Assembly: GCA_030053925.1 (NCBI GenBank) | Contig: JASGCX010000008.1 | Coordinates: forward strand, 1 to 58,317 | Reading direction: 5' to 3' | Length of the DNA: 58,317 nucleotides | Origin: Flavobacterium sp. | Lineage (GTDB): Bacteria; Bacteroidota; Bacteroidia; Chitinophagales; Chitinophagaceae | In this document: positions 27,699-38,015 of the stretch, piece after piece | Position numbering within the stretch: position 1 is the stretch's first letter | Layout of the letters: every line of letters starts with the position of its first letter | Made by a program: the position numbers and the translations under genes | The notes under the pieces: generated by a model | Databases searched by the model: none | The model's input: only the letters and a program-made list of their open reading frames with translations | Told to the model about the DNA's origin: nothing

Positions 27699-30422
27699 CT
27701 ATTTGGCTTGAATTGTTGTTGTTGCAACTGTTAAACCTGCCGATTTTGCTGTTATAGTAATATTGCCTTTCACCTTTTCTTTTGTACGTACTATTGCCAA
27801 AGCCAAGCCATTAAAAGCTTTGCGCTGTTTGTCTGCAAATGCAACTAAATCTGTTGGGTCGCCATTATCGGTTGCTACAATTTCGCCTGCGCCTGTTATT
27901 TCAAATTGAATGGTATTATTGGCACGGGGTGCAATGGCACCTTTTGCATCTTTTACAGTTAGCGTTATAAAAGCCAAATCTTCACCATCGGCAGTAATCA
28001 CTTGTCTGTCCGATTCTAATTGTAATTTGGCAGGTTCACCTGCGGTTTTTACAGTATTGGCGGCCCAAAATTTACCGTTTTTATACGTTACAACACGCAG
28101 TTCACCCGGTTGATATTTTACACTATCCCAATGAAAACGGTACTCGTATTTACCTCTTTTTTGCCTACCTACAGATATATTGTTTACAAATAGTTCTGCT
28201 TCATCTGCCGCAGAAAATACATGCACAGGTGTTATTTGCCCTAGCCTTTCTGGCCAAGACCAATGCGGTAAAATATGCGCCATTTTAAGGTTGGGTTTCC
28301 AACGAGATTGGTATTGGTAAAAGCGATCTTTTTTAAAGCCTGCCAAATCAATAATGCCACAATATGAACTTCGAGCCGAATAGTAAGGTGTGGGTTCGCC
28401 AATATAATCCCAACCAGTCCACACAAATTCGCCAGCTACATAAGGGTGCTGATCTTGTGTGGCAAAAACTTTATCTGCCGAAGCACCAAATGGTGCAGTG
28501 TACAGCTCGTAAGCACTAACATAATGGTTAATAGGGTCGCCACCAGACGTATCATTTGCAGGTGCGCTATTGTATTTTGTAACTGGAAAAATATAGGTAC
28601 CACGGGTGCTTAACAGCGAAGCAGTTTCGCTACTTACAATTAATTTATTTGGAAATTGCTTGTGAAATGAAGGGTACAAAGGCGATGTTCTAATACCTTT
28701 TAAACCAGCATAAGCAGCCGCATTTCTAATACCCTCGCCCTGATAATTTAAGCTAATAATATCTGTTTGCTGCGAAAAAGGCATATCGGGTTTAGCATAA
28801 TTGATAGATGTGGTGGCAGGTCTAGTACTATCTTCATCTTTTACAATATTGTATAGTTTTTTAGCTAGTGCTGCACCAGCTTGGCCCGTGTATTGTTCAC
28901 CTACCTCATTACCAAAACTCCAAGCAATTACAGATGGGTGGTTTTTATCTCTTCTAATAAAAGATCGTAAATCGGCCTCGTACCAATCTGGAAAAATTAA
29001 ATGAAAATCTAAAGGTGTTTTCTTTCTTTCCCACGAATCAAACACTTCATCTATTACCAAAAAGCCCATTTTATCTGTTAATTCTAGCAATTCTGGTGCT
29101 GGTGGATTGTGCGATAAACGAATGGCATTGCAACCTAATTCTTGCAATATTTGCAACTGACGTTCGGCTGCACGTACATTAAAAGCCGCCCCTAAAGCAC
29201 CTAAATCATGGTGTTGGTTAACGCCTTTAATGTAAATTTTTTCTCCATTTACCAATAAGCCATTATTAGGGTTAAACTTTAACGACCTGATACCAAATAC
29301 AGTTTCGTAAACGTCTTGCTCTTTGCTATTTTCGTATAATTTGGTAATGGCTTTGTATAAATTGGGTTGCTGTGTAGGCAAAGGCCCCCAAAGCTGTGGA
29401 TTTTGAATTAAGGTTTGGTTTGTAATTGTGGTATTTGCACCTGCTTTTATAGTAATTGTTTGCGCAGAAAAACTGGCAACTTTTTTACCAATTGATGGTT
29501 GCTTACCATTGCCCAATAAATACACATTGGTTTGTATGCGAATGAGTTTATCGCTTGAAGATGTGTTTTCGATGTTAACAGCAATATTTACTTTTGCTAA
29601 TTTAGCCGATACATTGCTCGTATTAACTGTAGTACCCCATTGCGCAATATGCGTGGTAGCTACTTTTGTAAGCCATACATTGCGATAAATACCACCACCT
29701 GAATACCAACGTGCAGAATTTAATGGATTATCTAACCGAATGGCAAGTTGGTTGTTTTCACCGATTTTTATGTAAGGTGTTAAGTTAATACGAAACGAAT
29801 TGTATCCATAAGGCCACCCACCAGCTAACTTACCATTTACCCAAACCATGGCATAAGACATTGCGCCATCAATATCTAAGTAAAAAGATTTATCTGCATC
29901 TTTTGCAGAGATATTAATTTTTTTTCGATACCAAGCCACCCCATGAATGGGCAATCTACCCATACCACCGCTCACTATGGCATTATCGCCTTTGTAAAAT
30001 GGCCCTTTAATAGCCCAATCGTGTGGTAAATTTATTTGCTCCCAAACAGCATCGTTAAAACTATTGTGTACAAAAGGAAAATCGCTACCAGGGCTGCCCG
30101 CAGGTTGTTTGTGGTGTTTAGCGGTATCTTTTATAAAATTATTTGCCGAAGGCAAAATCCAGTATTTTAAAACCCCATTGGTTGATGCCACTGTTACGCT
30201 TTCGGTGGGTTTACTATCGGCGGCCACACTATCGTTGCGGTCAGTAATATCTGGTCGTACATCATATATTAACTTATCGGCAGTATCTTGGTACTTAAAA
30301 AAACGCCAGTTTTTGTTTAAGCTAATACGTTCTCTCGATGGTACACTGCTTTGAGCATTTAGCCGTAGGCAAGTGGCTGCAAAGTGTAAAAGCACTAATA
30401 AGTATATAAGTTTTTTATTCAT
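27699..30422 (-). CDS. GH2 family glycosidase with DUF4982-type C-terminus
   Basis: A 907-residue secreted protein with the signal LLVLLHFAATCLRLNA. Domains in order: sugar-binding jelly roll (~30-230, LPHDWAIKGPF), immunoglobulin-like domain (~230-370), and catalytic barrel with KGVNQHHDLGALG, acid/base Glu in WSFGNEVGEQ and nucleophile in IVSSETASLL. DUF4982-like and invasin-like beta domains follow (ADGEDLAFITLTVKDAKGA). It matches Bacteroidota GH2 beta-galactosidases; within a xylan locus it could remove terminal galactose from side chains. Substrate specificity is not visible. Confidence 0.9.
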   Translation of the reverse strand: MNKKLIYLLVLLHFAATCLRLNAQSSVPSRERISLNKNWRFFKYQDTADKLIYDVRPDITDRNDSVAADSKPTESVTVASTNGVLKYWILPSANNFIKDTAKHHKQPAGSPGSDFPFVHNSFNDAVWEQINLPHDWAIKGPFYKGDNAIVSGGMGRLPIHGVAWYRKKINISAKDADKSFYLDIDGAMSYAMVWVNGKLAGGWPYGYNSFRINLTPYIKIGENNQLAIRLDNPLNSARWYSGGGIYRNVWLTKVATTHIAQWGTTVNTSNVSAKLAKVNIAVNIENTSSSDKLIRIQTNVYLLGNGKQPSIGKKVASFSAQTITIKAGANTTITNQTLIQNPQLWGPLPTQQPNLYKAITKLYENSKEQDVYETVFGIRSLKFNPNNGLLVNGEKIYIKGVNQHHDLGALGAAFNVRAAERQLQILQELGCNAIRLSHNPPAPELLELTDKMGFLVIDEVFDSWERKKTPLDFHLIFPDWYEADLRSFIRRDKNHPSVIAWSFGNEVGEQYTGQAGAALAKKLYNIVKDEDSTRPATTSINYAKPDMPFSQQTDIISLNYQGEGIRNAAAYAGLKGIRTSPLYPSFHKQFPNKLIVSSETASLLSTRGTYIFPVTKYNSAPANDTSGGDPINHYVSAYELYTAPFGASADKVFATQDQHPYVAGEFVWTGWDYIGEPTPYYSARSSYCGIIDLAGFKKDRFYQYQSRWKPNLKMAHILPHWSWPERLGQITPVHVFSAADEAELFVNNISVGRQKRGKYEYRFHWDSVKYQPGELRVVTYKNGKFWAANTVKTAGEPAKLQLESDRQVITADGEDLAFITLTVKDAKGAIAPRANNTIQFEITGAGEIVATDNGDPTDLVAFADKQRKAFNGLALAIVRTKEKVKGNITITAKSAGLTVATTTIQAK

Positions 30423-30638
30423 TTGATTTTATTAATTATCAAAAATTGTTACCTACTTTAAGCAAAGTAGCATCTGGATGATTACTAGGCAAAATGGAAT
30501 TTTAAAATGTGTTAACCTGCTGGTAGTTAGCTATATTTTCTTCATTCTTTTGGCTAAATAAAGAAAAAGTATTGGCTGTAAACAAGCATATAAAATGAAT
30601 TTTAGGTAACAGGCTTTAATGATTGTTTTTAATTAATA

Positions 30639-31424
30639 TTACTGTGTTTTTTGTTTATTGTATTGCGCAATATGCTCGGCGGCGGCAAGCATAGTGGCTA
30701 TCCAAATGTGCTTTTCACGTTGTTTTAAGTAATGCAAAAACTTACTATGTTCGCTAACTTGTATATTTAATGAGTTGCCGCCACCAACACCATGAAACAA
30801 AATCACTAGTAGCGAATTGGTTGCTTCTGCTTTTTTCACCCACTGTATCATTTGCTCGGCAGTATTGTTGTTTACCATATAGCAATCTACATTATACAGG
30901 TCAACTTTATCAATTGTGTGCATCTCATTTCGTACAGCTCGTGCCGCTACAAAATCGTCTTTCATTTGCTCAATAAACGATGTATCAGCAATTTTCATAT
31001 CGCCACAGGTGTAGGCAAAAGTTCTTTTGGTTTTACCATCAAGCGTATGCAAAAACACATTGGTCATTCTTGTTTCATCAACCATTCTTTGCACGGTGTA
31101 TTGCCGTAAATCATAATCTGGTTTTACCCACTCTCGGCCCTTGCCACCATTACAAGGATGGTAAAGCGTATGATTACCAAGTTCATATCCTTTTGCACCT
31201 ACTTTTTTCCAATCATTCAATCTATCTTTTGCAAAATAGCCGGTTAAGTAAAAAGTGGCTTTTAACTGCAAAGAATCTAATACAGGAATAGCATTATCTA
31301 ATTGCTGTGCAATGGCATCATCGTAGGTTAATACTACCGCACAACGCTTATTCTGCCATACAGTTTGTGCATCACATTTATATAAAAAAGTGTATAACAA
31401 TAACAGGCAAAAAATTCTTTTCAT
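30639..31424 (-). CDS. CE4-like polysaccharide deacetylase family protein, secreted
   Basis: A 261-residue protein with signal peptide MKRIFCLLLLYTFLYKCDAQ. NodB-homology signs are the first motif CAVVLTYDDAIAQQ (TYDD, catalytic base and metal Asp) and the metal His pair in GNHTLYHPC. It lacks a clean late LxLH motif, so activity is less sure. In this setting it could be an acetyl-xylan esterase. A 216-base gap separates it from the GH2 gene downstream, and it follows GH51 by a single base, so it is translated from the GH51 transcript. Confidence 0.82.
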   Translation of the reverse strand: MKRIFCLLLLYTFLYKCDAQTVWQNKRCAVVLTYDDAIAQQLDNAIPVLDSLQLKATFYLTGYFAKDRLNDWKKVGAKGYELGNHTLYHPCNGGKGREWVKPDYDLRQYTVQRMVDETRMTNVFLHTLDGKTKRTFAYTCGDMKIADTSFIEQMKDDFVAARAVRNEMHTIDKVDLYNVDCYMVNNNTAEQMIQWVKKAEATNSLLVILFHGVGGGNSLNIQVSEHSKFLHYLKQREKHIWIATMLAAAEHIAQYNKQKTQ

Positions 31425-31425
31425 A

Positions 31426-32973
31426 TTATTTCAGTTCAATTACAGTTACGCTAAAGGGTGGTAGGTTAATTTCCAAATCAGTGTTAGTAATTTTATAATC
31501 TGTAAAAGCAGTAGGTATAATATTATTAGGCTTATCAAAACTGTTATAGTCTTGTAATTTGTTTGATTTTAGAATTATGGCACTGCTAGAACTTATTTTA
31601 ATATTGCCTAAATTGATGCTAATTTTTTGTGGTGTAGAAGCATCAATATTTGTTACTGAAATATGAATTGCGCCGTTCTTATCTTTTGAAGCCGAGGCCG
31701 AAACTGCGGGTAGGCTTTTACCTTCAAATTGATAGTTATTACTAGTTACTTGCAATGGCAGCATTACTGCATTTTGATGCACATTGTACATTTCCATTAC
31801 ATGGTAGGTAGGCGTAAGTACTAGCTTCTCTTCATTGGTTAAAATAACAGCTTGCAATACATTTATAATTTGGGCAAGGTTTGCCATTTTTACTCTATCG
31901 CAGTGGTTGTTAAAGGTATTAAGCGTAGTGCCAGCAATCATGGCATCACGCATGGTATTCTGCTGAAATAAAAATGCATCTTTAGTACCTTTTACTACAT
32001 CGTACCAGCCCCCCCATTCATCAACTGATAACGATTTTGTTTTTTTAGGATCGTATTTATCCATAATGGCACTATGCTTTGTTACCAGTTCTTCCATTTG
32101 CAAAGCCCTTTGCATAGTGGTAAAATATTCGCTTTCGGTAAACTCGGTTGAGGATCCTTTTTTGTTCCAATCGATAACTGAATAATGGTGTAACCCTAAG
32201 GCATCAAACATTTTTGTGGGAAGTTTTTGCATCAAGGTTTCTGTCCAATGATAATCATCATCCGAAGCCCCAGATGCAATTCTATAAAGCCTATCACTAT
32301 TACTCCAATCGGTCATAAAAGTTGCATATTGGCGATAAACATCTGCATAATGTTCTGCCGTCATATTGCCACCACAGCCCCAGGCTTCATTACCCATTCC
32401 CCAAAACTTCACTTTCCATGGGTTTTGTCTACCGTATTTTGCTCTTAATTCGGGCATAGGGCTGCTTGCAGCGGGATGAGTTGTGTACTTTACCCAATCG
32501 GCAAGTTCTTGAGGTGTACCGCTACCAACATTGCCACTTAAATACGGCTCTGCGCCAAGTACTTCGCACATATTTAAAAACTCGTTTGTACCAAAGCTGT
32601 TATCTTCTTTTACATTACCCCACCAAATATTTAACATAGATGGGCGTTGGGTTTTGGGGCCAATGCCATCTTTCCAATGGTAAGTATCTGCAAAACAACC
32701 ACCAGGCCAGCGCAATACTGGTACTTTAAGTTTTTTTAGTGCAGCAATAACATCTAATCGAATTCCATTTTTGTTAGGAATTTTTTTATTGTTCTCACCC
32801 ACATAAAAGCCGCCATAAATACAATGCCCAAGATGCTCGGCAAAATGCCCATAAATATTTTTATTAATTGTATCTCTTGCCGCAGAAACGTTAATTACAA
32901 CTTTGTTTTGGGCACTAGTAGTACTAACTACAAGTAAAGAAAAAATAGCCATTAAAACATTAAACTTTCTCAT
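31426..32973 (-). CDS. GH51 alpha-L-arabinofuranosidase
   Basis: A 515-residue secreted protein (signal ending LLVVSTTSAQ). The GH51 barrel shows NIYGHFAEHLGHCIYGG, RWPGGCFADTYHWKDGIGP, acid/base Glu in WGMGNEAWGCGG and nucleophile Glu in SVDEWGGWYD, closed by a C-terminal beta-sandwich. It removes alpha-L-arabinofuranose from arabinoxylan. A second, unlike GH51 is at 35838-37949. The two differ in length and in an N-terminal module, so they are not a recent duplication. Confidence 0.96.
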   Translation of the reverse strand: MRKFNVLMAIFSLLVVSTTSAQNKVVINVSAARDTINKNIYGHFAEHLGHCIYGGFYVGENNKKIPNKNGIRLDVIAALKKLKVPVLRWPGGCFADTYHWKDGIGPKTQRPSMLNIWWGNVKEDNSFGTNEFLNMCEVLGAEPYLSGNVGSGTPQELADWVKYTTHPAASSPMPELRAKYGRQNPWKVKFWGMGNEAWGCGGNMTAEHYADVYRQYATFMTDWSNSDRLYRIASGASDDDYHWTETLMQKLPTKMFDALGLHHYSVIDWNKKGSSTEFTESEYFTTMQRALQMEELVTKHSAIMDKYDPKKTKSLSVDEWGGWYDVVKGTKDAFLFQQNTMRDAMIAGTTLNTFNNHCDRVKMANLAQIINVLQAVILTNEEKLVLTPTYHVMEMYNVHQNAVMLPLQVTSNNYQFEGKSLPAVSASASKDKNGAIHISVTNIDASTPQKISINLGNIKISSSSAIILKSNKLQDYNSFDKPNNIIPTAFTDYKITNTDLEINLPPFSVTVIELK

Positions 32974-33016
32974 AAGCGTGTTTAAGTAATTGATTTTTAT
33001 AATAAATTAAAACAAT

Positions 33017-34957
33017 CTATTTGTCGGTTCTAAACGGAGCCGCTGGCAACCCTTCTTTATTCACTAGATTTGGATTTACAGGATTATCGGCCCAAGCATA
33101 GCGCACATATAATGGATTAGGTACATTATCATTCCATACAATAATTTTATCGCCTTCAATTTTTGCTTTTGCCCATACAAATCGTTTATCTGCGCTAGCA
33201 ATGGCAAATTCGGCAGGTGCTTCATCGTTGTTAGTTGTTAGGCCACTACCAATATGGTTAAAACTGAGGGTAATTTTATTGCCTTCGATAGTGGCAGATT
33301 GAAAAATGGGACCAGAGTAAACGATGTTTTTATTGTAGGCGAGTTTTAATGCAGCAAGTGCCAATCTTTCGCCTACTTCTTGTTTTCTATCGGGGTGAAT
33401 ATCGTTCCACTCGCCTAATTCTATGGTTACGGCCATGGCAGTGTTAGGTACAGATAATGCTTTTAATTGTGCTTCTCGCATTAAAGCCCAACCACTCTCT
33501 GATGGTACATAATTATAATCCATATAATTTGGTAATTGTACAAACAAGTAGGGCAATGTATCTTGCTGCCATTTGCTGCGCCAATCGTTAATTAAAGCAG
33601 GCAGTAAGTTTGCATATTCTTTGGCATTAGCAACATTACTTTCGCCTTGGTACCAGCAAAAACCTTTGATAGTGTAGTTAGTTTCTGGTGCTACCATGCC
33701 ATTGTATAATGCTGTTGGTTGATTTTGAGGATTTACAGCACCACCGCCTGCAAAGCCCTCATTGCCACGGGCAATTGGTTGATAAGCCTCGCCAACTTTA
33801 TACTGCCAAGTACCTTTTAGGTCTACGGTATCGGTATCAGTAAAAATACAATATGGTTTATCAGTTACAAAACCGCCTTTACCTGAAGTATTAGTTACAC
33901 GAATTACAAATAAGTTTTTACCTGCTTTTAATGTACCTGCTGGTATAAAATAACGCCGTTGTGGGTATTGATAAGTAGTAACCCCTACTTGCTTGCCATT
34001 TATGTACAACTCATCGGCATCTACAATTCTACCTAAAAATACTTTTGCTTGTTTAATGGTAAAACTTGCTGGCAGTGTAATTTCTTTTCTGTACCACACA
34101 GTACCGTTTAAATCTTTTAATCCTTGATCTTCCCAGTAGCCGGGTATATTAATGCTGCGCCAACCTTTGGGCTGGTAAGTAATATCAAACCATTTTTTGG
34201 CTTCGGCCAAGCCAAGGTCGGTTAGTGGTTTTGGGCCATCACTAAAATTACTGCTACGTATTCTTAGTGAATTAGTTGTGTCTTTATTTTTTTTAATGAT
34301 AGTTGCAATGGCACTAAAATCTTTTAGTCCTTCTTCACTTATCCATGCTTCTATTGGCGTACCACCAACAGATGCATTAATAATGCCTATGGGTACACGA
34401 AACTCTTGGTAAATTTTTTTTGCAAAAAAATAAGCTACCGCCGAAAATGGTCTTACTGCTTCGCCAACAGCGGGTTGCCAATTGCCAGTTTGCAGGTCTT
34501 TTTGTGGGCCACGCATATTGGCAATATTGGGTATCAAAAACTGGCGTATTTCGGTAAAGTTGGCTTCTGCTATTTCCTTAGCATAAATGACATCATGAAT
34601 ATTAAGTTGATGTACCATATTACTTTGGCCGCTGCAAAACCATACATCGCCAAACAGTACATTACTAATAGTTATCTTGTTTTTACCAACTAACTCAATG
34701 GTATAAGGGCCGCCAGCTTTTGTAGGTGGCAATACAGCCTTCCAATTGCCAGCGTCATTGGCTTTGGTGGTAATTTTCTTGCCATTAATGTTCACTGTAA
34801 TTTTTTCATTGGCCGAAGCCCAGCCCCAAATATTTACTTTGGCATTGCGTTGTAAAATCATGCTGTCTCTAATAATGGCAGGCAACTTTATTTGTGCTTT
34901 TACACTAAATATAGAGGCAATAGCAAGTAAGCAAGCAGCAGCAAATTGTTTTTTCAT
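33017..34957 (-). CDS. Sialate-O-acetylesterase-like (SGNH) acetylesterase
   Basis: A 646-residue secreted protein (signal ending IFSVKA). The SGNH nucleophile Ser is in VWFCSGQSNMVHQ, with GFCWYQGESN further on and the catalytic His in EWNDIHPDRKQEVGERL. A GH2-like jelly-roll domain is inserted between them (WRSINIPGYWEDQG, ~265-395). This plan matches the SASA/DUF303 group, and several such proteins in xylan loci are acetyl-xylan esterases. It is 18 bases downstream of the SDR gene and 43 upstream of GH51, in one operon. Confidence 0.92.
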   Translation of the reverse strand: MKKQFAAACLLAIASIFSVKAQIKLPAIIRDSMILQRNAKVNIWGWASANEKITVNINGKKITTKANDAGNWKAVLPPTKAGGPYTIELVGKNKITISNVLFGDVWFCSGQSNMVHQLNIHDVIYAKEIAEANFTEIRQFLIPNIANMRGPQKDLQTGNWQPAVGEAVRPFSAVAYFFAKKIYQEFRVPIGIINASVGGTPIEAWISEEGLKDFSAIATIIKKNKDTTNSLRIRSSNFSDGPKPLTDLGLAEAKKWFDITYQPKGWRSINIPGYWEDQGLKDLNGTVWYRKEITLPASFTIKQAKVFLGRIVDADELYINGKQVGVTTYQYPQRRYFIPAGTLKAGKNLFVIRVTNTSGKGGFVTDKPYCIFTDTDTVDLKGTWQYKVGEAYQPIARGNEGFAGGGAVNPQNQPTALYNGMVAPETNYTIKGFCWYQGESNVANAKEYANLLPALINDWRSKWQQDTLPYLFVQLPNYMDYNYVPSESGWALMREAQLKALSVPNTAMAVTIELGEWNDIHPDRKQEVGERLALAALKLAYNKNIVYSGPIFQSATIEGNKITLSFNHIGSGLTTNNDEAPAEFAIASADKRFVWAKAKIEGDKIIVWNDNVPNPLYVRYAWADNPVNPNLVNKEGLPAAPFRTDK

Positions 34958-34975
34958 TTTTGCAATTTTTGTATT

Positions 34976-35722
34976 CTAAAACCCAATACTATTACCCCCG
35001 TCAACAGGTAATACCACACCTGTAACATATTTAGCGGCATCGCTGGCTAAATACAAAGCCGCATTGCCAATATCTTCTGGCTGGCCCATATAGCCCATTG
35101 GTGTTCTACCAAATACTTTGGCTTTACGTTCGGGATCGCTATTAAGGGCTTTTTCTGTCATAGCACTATAAATAAAGCCTGGTGCAATGGCGTTTACACG
35201 TATGCCTTTGGGCGATAATTCAACCGCCATAGCTCTTGTCATACCGTCAATGGCAGTTTTACTAGCCGTATAAGCAATTACTTTAGGCAAGCCATACTGT
35301 GCAGCCATACTACTTATATTAATGATGCAACCAATTTTTCTTTTTAGCATGTGTTTTACCACTTCTCTACTTAATGCAAATACGGCGGTAACGTTGGTAG
35401 TAAGAATATTCTGAAAATCTTGGTCGGTAACTTCGGTAAATTCTTTTTTTAAATTGATACCTGCATTATTTACCAAAATGTCTATTTTACCAAACTGTTC
35501 TAAAACACTACTAACAAAAGTTGGAATTGTTTTTAAATGGTTAATATCTAATGGTTTGGCAAAGCATAAGTTGCCCAAGAGTTCTTTAGCACTATTTAAT
35601 TTCTCTACATTGCGCCCAACAATAATTGTGGTGATACCGCTTTGTACAAACTTTTGTGCAATTGCAAGGCCTAAACCGCTACCACCACCAGTTACTATTG
35701 CTACTCGCTTGTTTTCCATCAT
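34976..35722 (-). CDS. Short-chain dehydrogenase/reductase, candidate fructuronate reductase
   Basis: A 248-residue SDR with cofactor motif VTGGGSGLGLAI (about residues 10-21), NNAG and the active-site Tyr-x-x-x-Lys in YTASKTAIDG. The C-terminus is VVLPVDGGNSIGF. SDRs of this type act as 3-oxoacyl, gluconate or uronate reductases. Because UxuA is in the same locus and no classical UxuB is seen, I infer it reduces D-fructuronate to D-mannonate, as SDR-type UxuB proteins do in some Firmicutes. It heads a block with an operator palindrome 47 bases before its start. Confidence 0.9.
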   Translation of the reverse strand: MMENKRVAIVTGGGSGLGLAIAQKFVQSGITTIIVGRNVEKLNSAKELLGNLCFAKPLDINHLKTIPTFVSSVLEQFGKIDILVNNAGINLKKEFTEVTDQDFQNILTTNVTAVFALSREVVKHMLKRKIGCIINISSMAAQYGLPKVIAYTASKTAIDGMTRAMAVELSPKGIRVNAIAPGFIYSAMTEKALNSDPERKAKVFGRTPMGYMGQPEDIGNAALYLASDAAKYVTGVVLPVDGGNSIGF

Positions 35723-35768
35723 TTATACTGTTATTGTACTGCTAAAATAGTCAATTTAGTTTAAAAAA

Positions 35769-35782
35769 TGCAATCGGTTGCA
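35769..35782. promoter_or_regulatory. LacI-type operator candidate, site 2
   Basis: TGCAATCGGTTGCA, palindromic at 12 of 14 positions with a central CG, 47 bases upstream of the SDR start. It lies in the 115-base gap between the GH51 gene upstream and the SDR block. Confidence 0.65.
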
Positions 35783-35837
35783 AATTTGAAACAATTTTTT
35801 TTATTTGCTTATGAAGCATCCTAACTAAACAAAATTT

Positions 35838-37949
35838 TTATTTAGTTATTAATTGCAAAATTGTCACTGAATAAATAGGCAGTTTATATTCAAAGTTTGG
35901 CTTCAATCCTTTTAAAATAGTGGTTGTTGGTATAATTTTAACTGGATCCGTAATGCTATTTGTATCTTCTGGTTTATCTCCCTTTATTACAATAGCTGTT
36001 GCATCAGTACCTACAGTTGCAATACCTTTTAACTCTATTTGCACAGATTGTTCTTTACTAGTAGTGTTGACTAATTTTAAATATACAACACCTGTTTTTG
36101 CATCTTTAGAAGCAGAATAAAAAATTGTAGGTACGGGCTTTGGTGTTGTTTTGTCAATACTATCCCTTCGTGATAAAGGTCTGTTTTGTTCAGGAATATT
36201 TTGGCCTATTATTGGTACAATTTTATTGCCCAAGTACTGACTAAATAATTTTTGTACATAATAAGCAGGTGAACCGTAACTATTAAGCGCATTATAGCCA
36301 ATTAAATTAGAATCCCACTGCCAAGCTTTTGGTTGGGTATTTACATTTACAAATAAAGGTGCGTAACAAGACATGATAATTAAGTCTGAATTACGTTCCA
36401 TGCCAGTCATCCATGCAGCATCGCCTAATGCAGCAATCAAATTAGTAGTTGGTACACCTTCTCTTGTGGCCCATTCGCCCACAAAAATCTTAGCCCCGTT
36501 TCTATCATATTTATCATATTGATTAGCGTTTGCCCACATATCCCAAGTATTGCGATAATAATGTTCATCTACAACCGCAGGCTTTTTACCAGAAGTAACT
36601 TTTAAGTTAGGATATTGCGCATCTGCAATGGTAGAAATACAGGTTAATTGAGGATATTTCTTCTCAATGGCATCTCTAAACTGTGTAAATCTACCATCGT
36701 AACTATTCGACCTATCAAACCAATCTTCATTACCAATTTCTACATATTTCATTTTAAATGGCTCAGGATGCCCATCTGCGGCACGTTTTGCTCCCCAATA
36801 GGTATTTACATCACCAATTACATATTCAATTTCATTCAAAGCGTCATCTACATAAGGCTTTAATAATGGGCCAGCATCTATATGGTCTCCATCAAGTGAG
36901 TAACCAGCAAATACACCAAGCAAAGGTTCTGCACCAGTATCTTCACACCATAGTAAAAATTCTAATAAACCCATACCATCTGTAGGGCGATAGCCCCATG
37001 AACCTTTATGACCTGGCCTTTGCTCTAGTGGACCAAGCGTTTCTTTCCAAGGAAATGCATCGGTAAGTAATGGCCCTTCTAAGAAATTACCGCCTGGAAA
37101 ACGTAAAAACTTAGGCTTCATATCTACCATCAATTGCATTAAATCTGGTCTGTTGCCATTAGAACGATTTTTGAATGTAGGTGGGAAAAGGGAAACTAAG
37201 TTAAAATAATATAAACCAGCACGGTTTGTAGAAATCACAAAACGGGCATCGGTAGTAGGAACAACGTTAGAACCGGTGGTTAAAGTAAGTTGGTACTTTT
37301 TCCAAAATGTACTTTTAATAAGATTAACAGTGCCTGAAGCATATACTATTTTACCATTATTACTTTCTATGGTTACAGTAATAGGCCCCGCAGTACTATC
37401 GGCAATAATAGGTACTGCTGGTAAATTTGTGGCTGGGGCACCCTGCCTACGTGGCGGTGGCATACTTGCAGCACCTTTAATGTAAAAAGATGCCTTGTAT
37501 GCAGTATTTGGCTTTACAGGAATACCCCAATATCCCTCGTTAGCAATACCTAAACGGCTACCAGATTTTTCTACCGTAAGACGCAAACAGGTTTGTAAAG
37601 CACCAGTAATGGCGTGTTTGCGTTCATCAAAAGGCACATTGGTTGGCATAGCTGCCATCAACTTTATAGCTGCTTTTGTAACAGTAGTGTCATCTTGCAC
37701 AAGGCTCCACCCTTCGGGCTTTGTAGGATTGTCTTTAAAAATTCTATTCCGAATTAATTCTGCATACAAACCACCATCATACGAATGATTAATTTCTTCA
37801 GTCATTAATCCATATAACATTGGGCTAACGTTAGTTGTAGCTTTAGAAACTTCCAAAGTTATTTTTGGTGTTTGTGCGTTTGCACTTTCTTCTATCACAA
37901 GAATAAACATTGCAATTAATACAGTTAAACTGGCTTTATTTTTTTTCAT
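35838..37949 (-). CDS. GH51 alpha-L-arabinofuranosidase with N-terminal CBM-like module
   Basis: A 703-residue secreted protein (signal VLIAMFILVIEESANA). An N-terminal start of the barrel (SPMLYGLMTEEINHSYDGGLY) is followed by a CBM4/9-like sandwich (~100-265, LGIANEGYWGIPVKP; GLYYFNLVSLFPPTF). The catalytic barrel then has FLRFPGGNFLEG, acid/base Glu in YVEIGNEDWFD and nucleophile Glu in FVGEWATREG, with a closing beta-sandwich. The longer architecture suggests polymeric arabinoxylan as substrate. It is 66 bases downstream of a GH43 gene. Confidence 0.93.
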   Translation of the reverse strand: MKKNKASLTVLIAMFILVIEESANAQTPKITLEVSKATTNVSPMLYGLMTEEINHSYDGGLYAELIRNRIFKDNPTKPEGWSLVQDDTTVTKAAIKLMAAMPTNVPFDERKHAITGALQTCLRLTVEKSGSRLGIANEGYWGIPVKPNTAYKASFYIKGAASMPPPRRQGAPATNLPAVPIIADSTAGPITVTIESNNGKIVYASGTVNLIKSTFWKKYQLTLTTGSNVVPTTDARFVISTNRAGLYYFNLVSLFPPTFKNRSNGNRPDLMQLMVDMKPKFLRFPGGNFLEGPLLTDAFPWKETLGPLEQRPGHKGSWGYRPTDGMGLLEFLLWCEDTGAEPLLGVFAGYSLDGDHIDAGPLLKPYVDDALNEIEYVIGDVNTYWGAKRAADGHPEPFKMKYVEIGNEDWFDRSNSYDGRFTQFRDAIEKKYPQLTCISTIADAQYPNLKVTSGKKPAVVDEHYYRNTWDMWANANQYDKYDRNGAKIFVGEWATREGVPTTNLIAALGDAAWMTGMERNSDLIIMSCYAPLFVNVNTQPKAWQWDSNLIGYNALNSYGSPAYYVQKLFSQYLGNKIVPIIGQNIPEQNRPLSRRDSIDKTTPKPVPTIFYSASKDAKTGVVYLKLVNTTSKEQSVQIELKGIATVGTDATAIVIKGDKPEDTNSITDPVKIIPTTTILKGLKPNFEYKLPIYSVTILQLITK

Positions 37950-38015
37950 AAGGTTTGTTATTATAAAAGTGTATTGTTATTAGATAAGCGTTTTCAACCA
38001 AAATAGTGTTATCCT

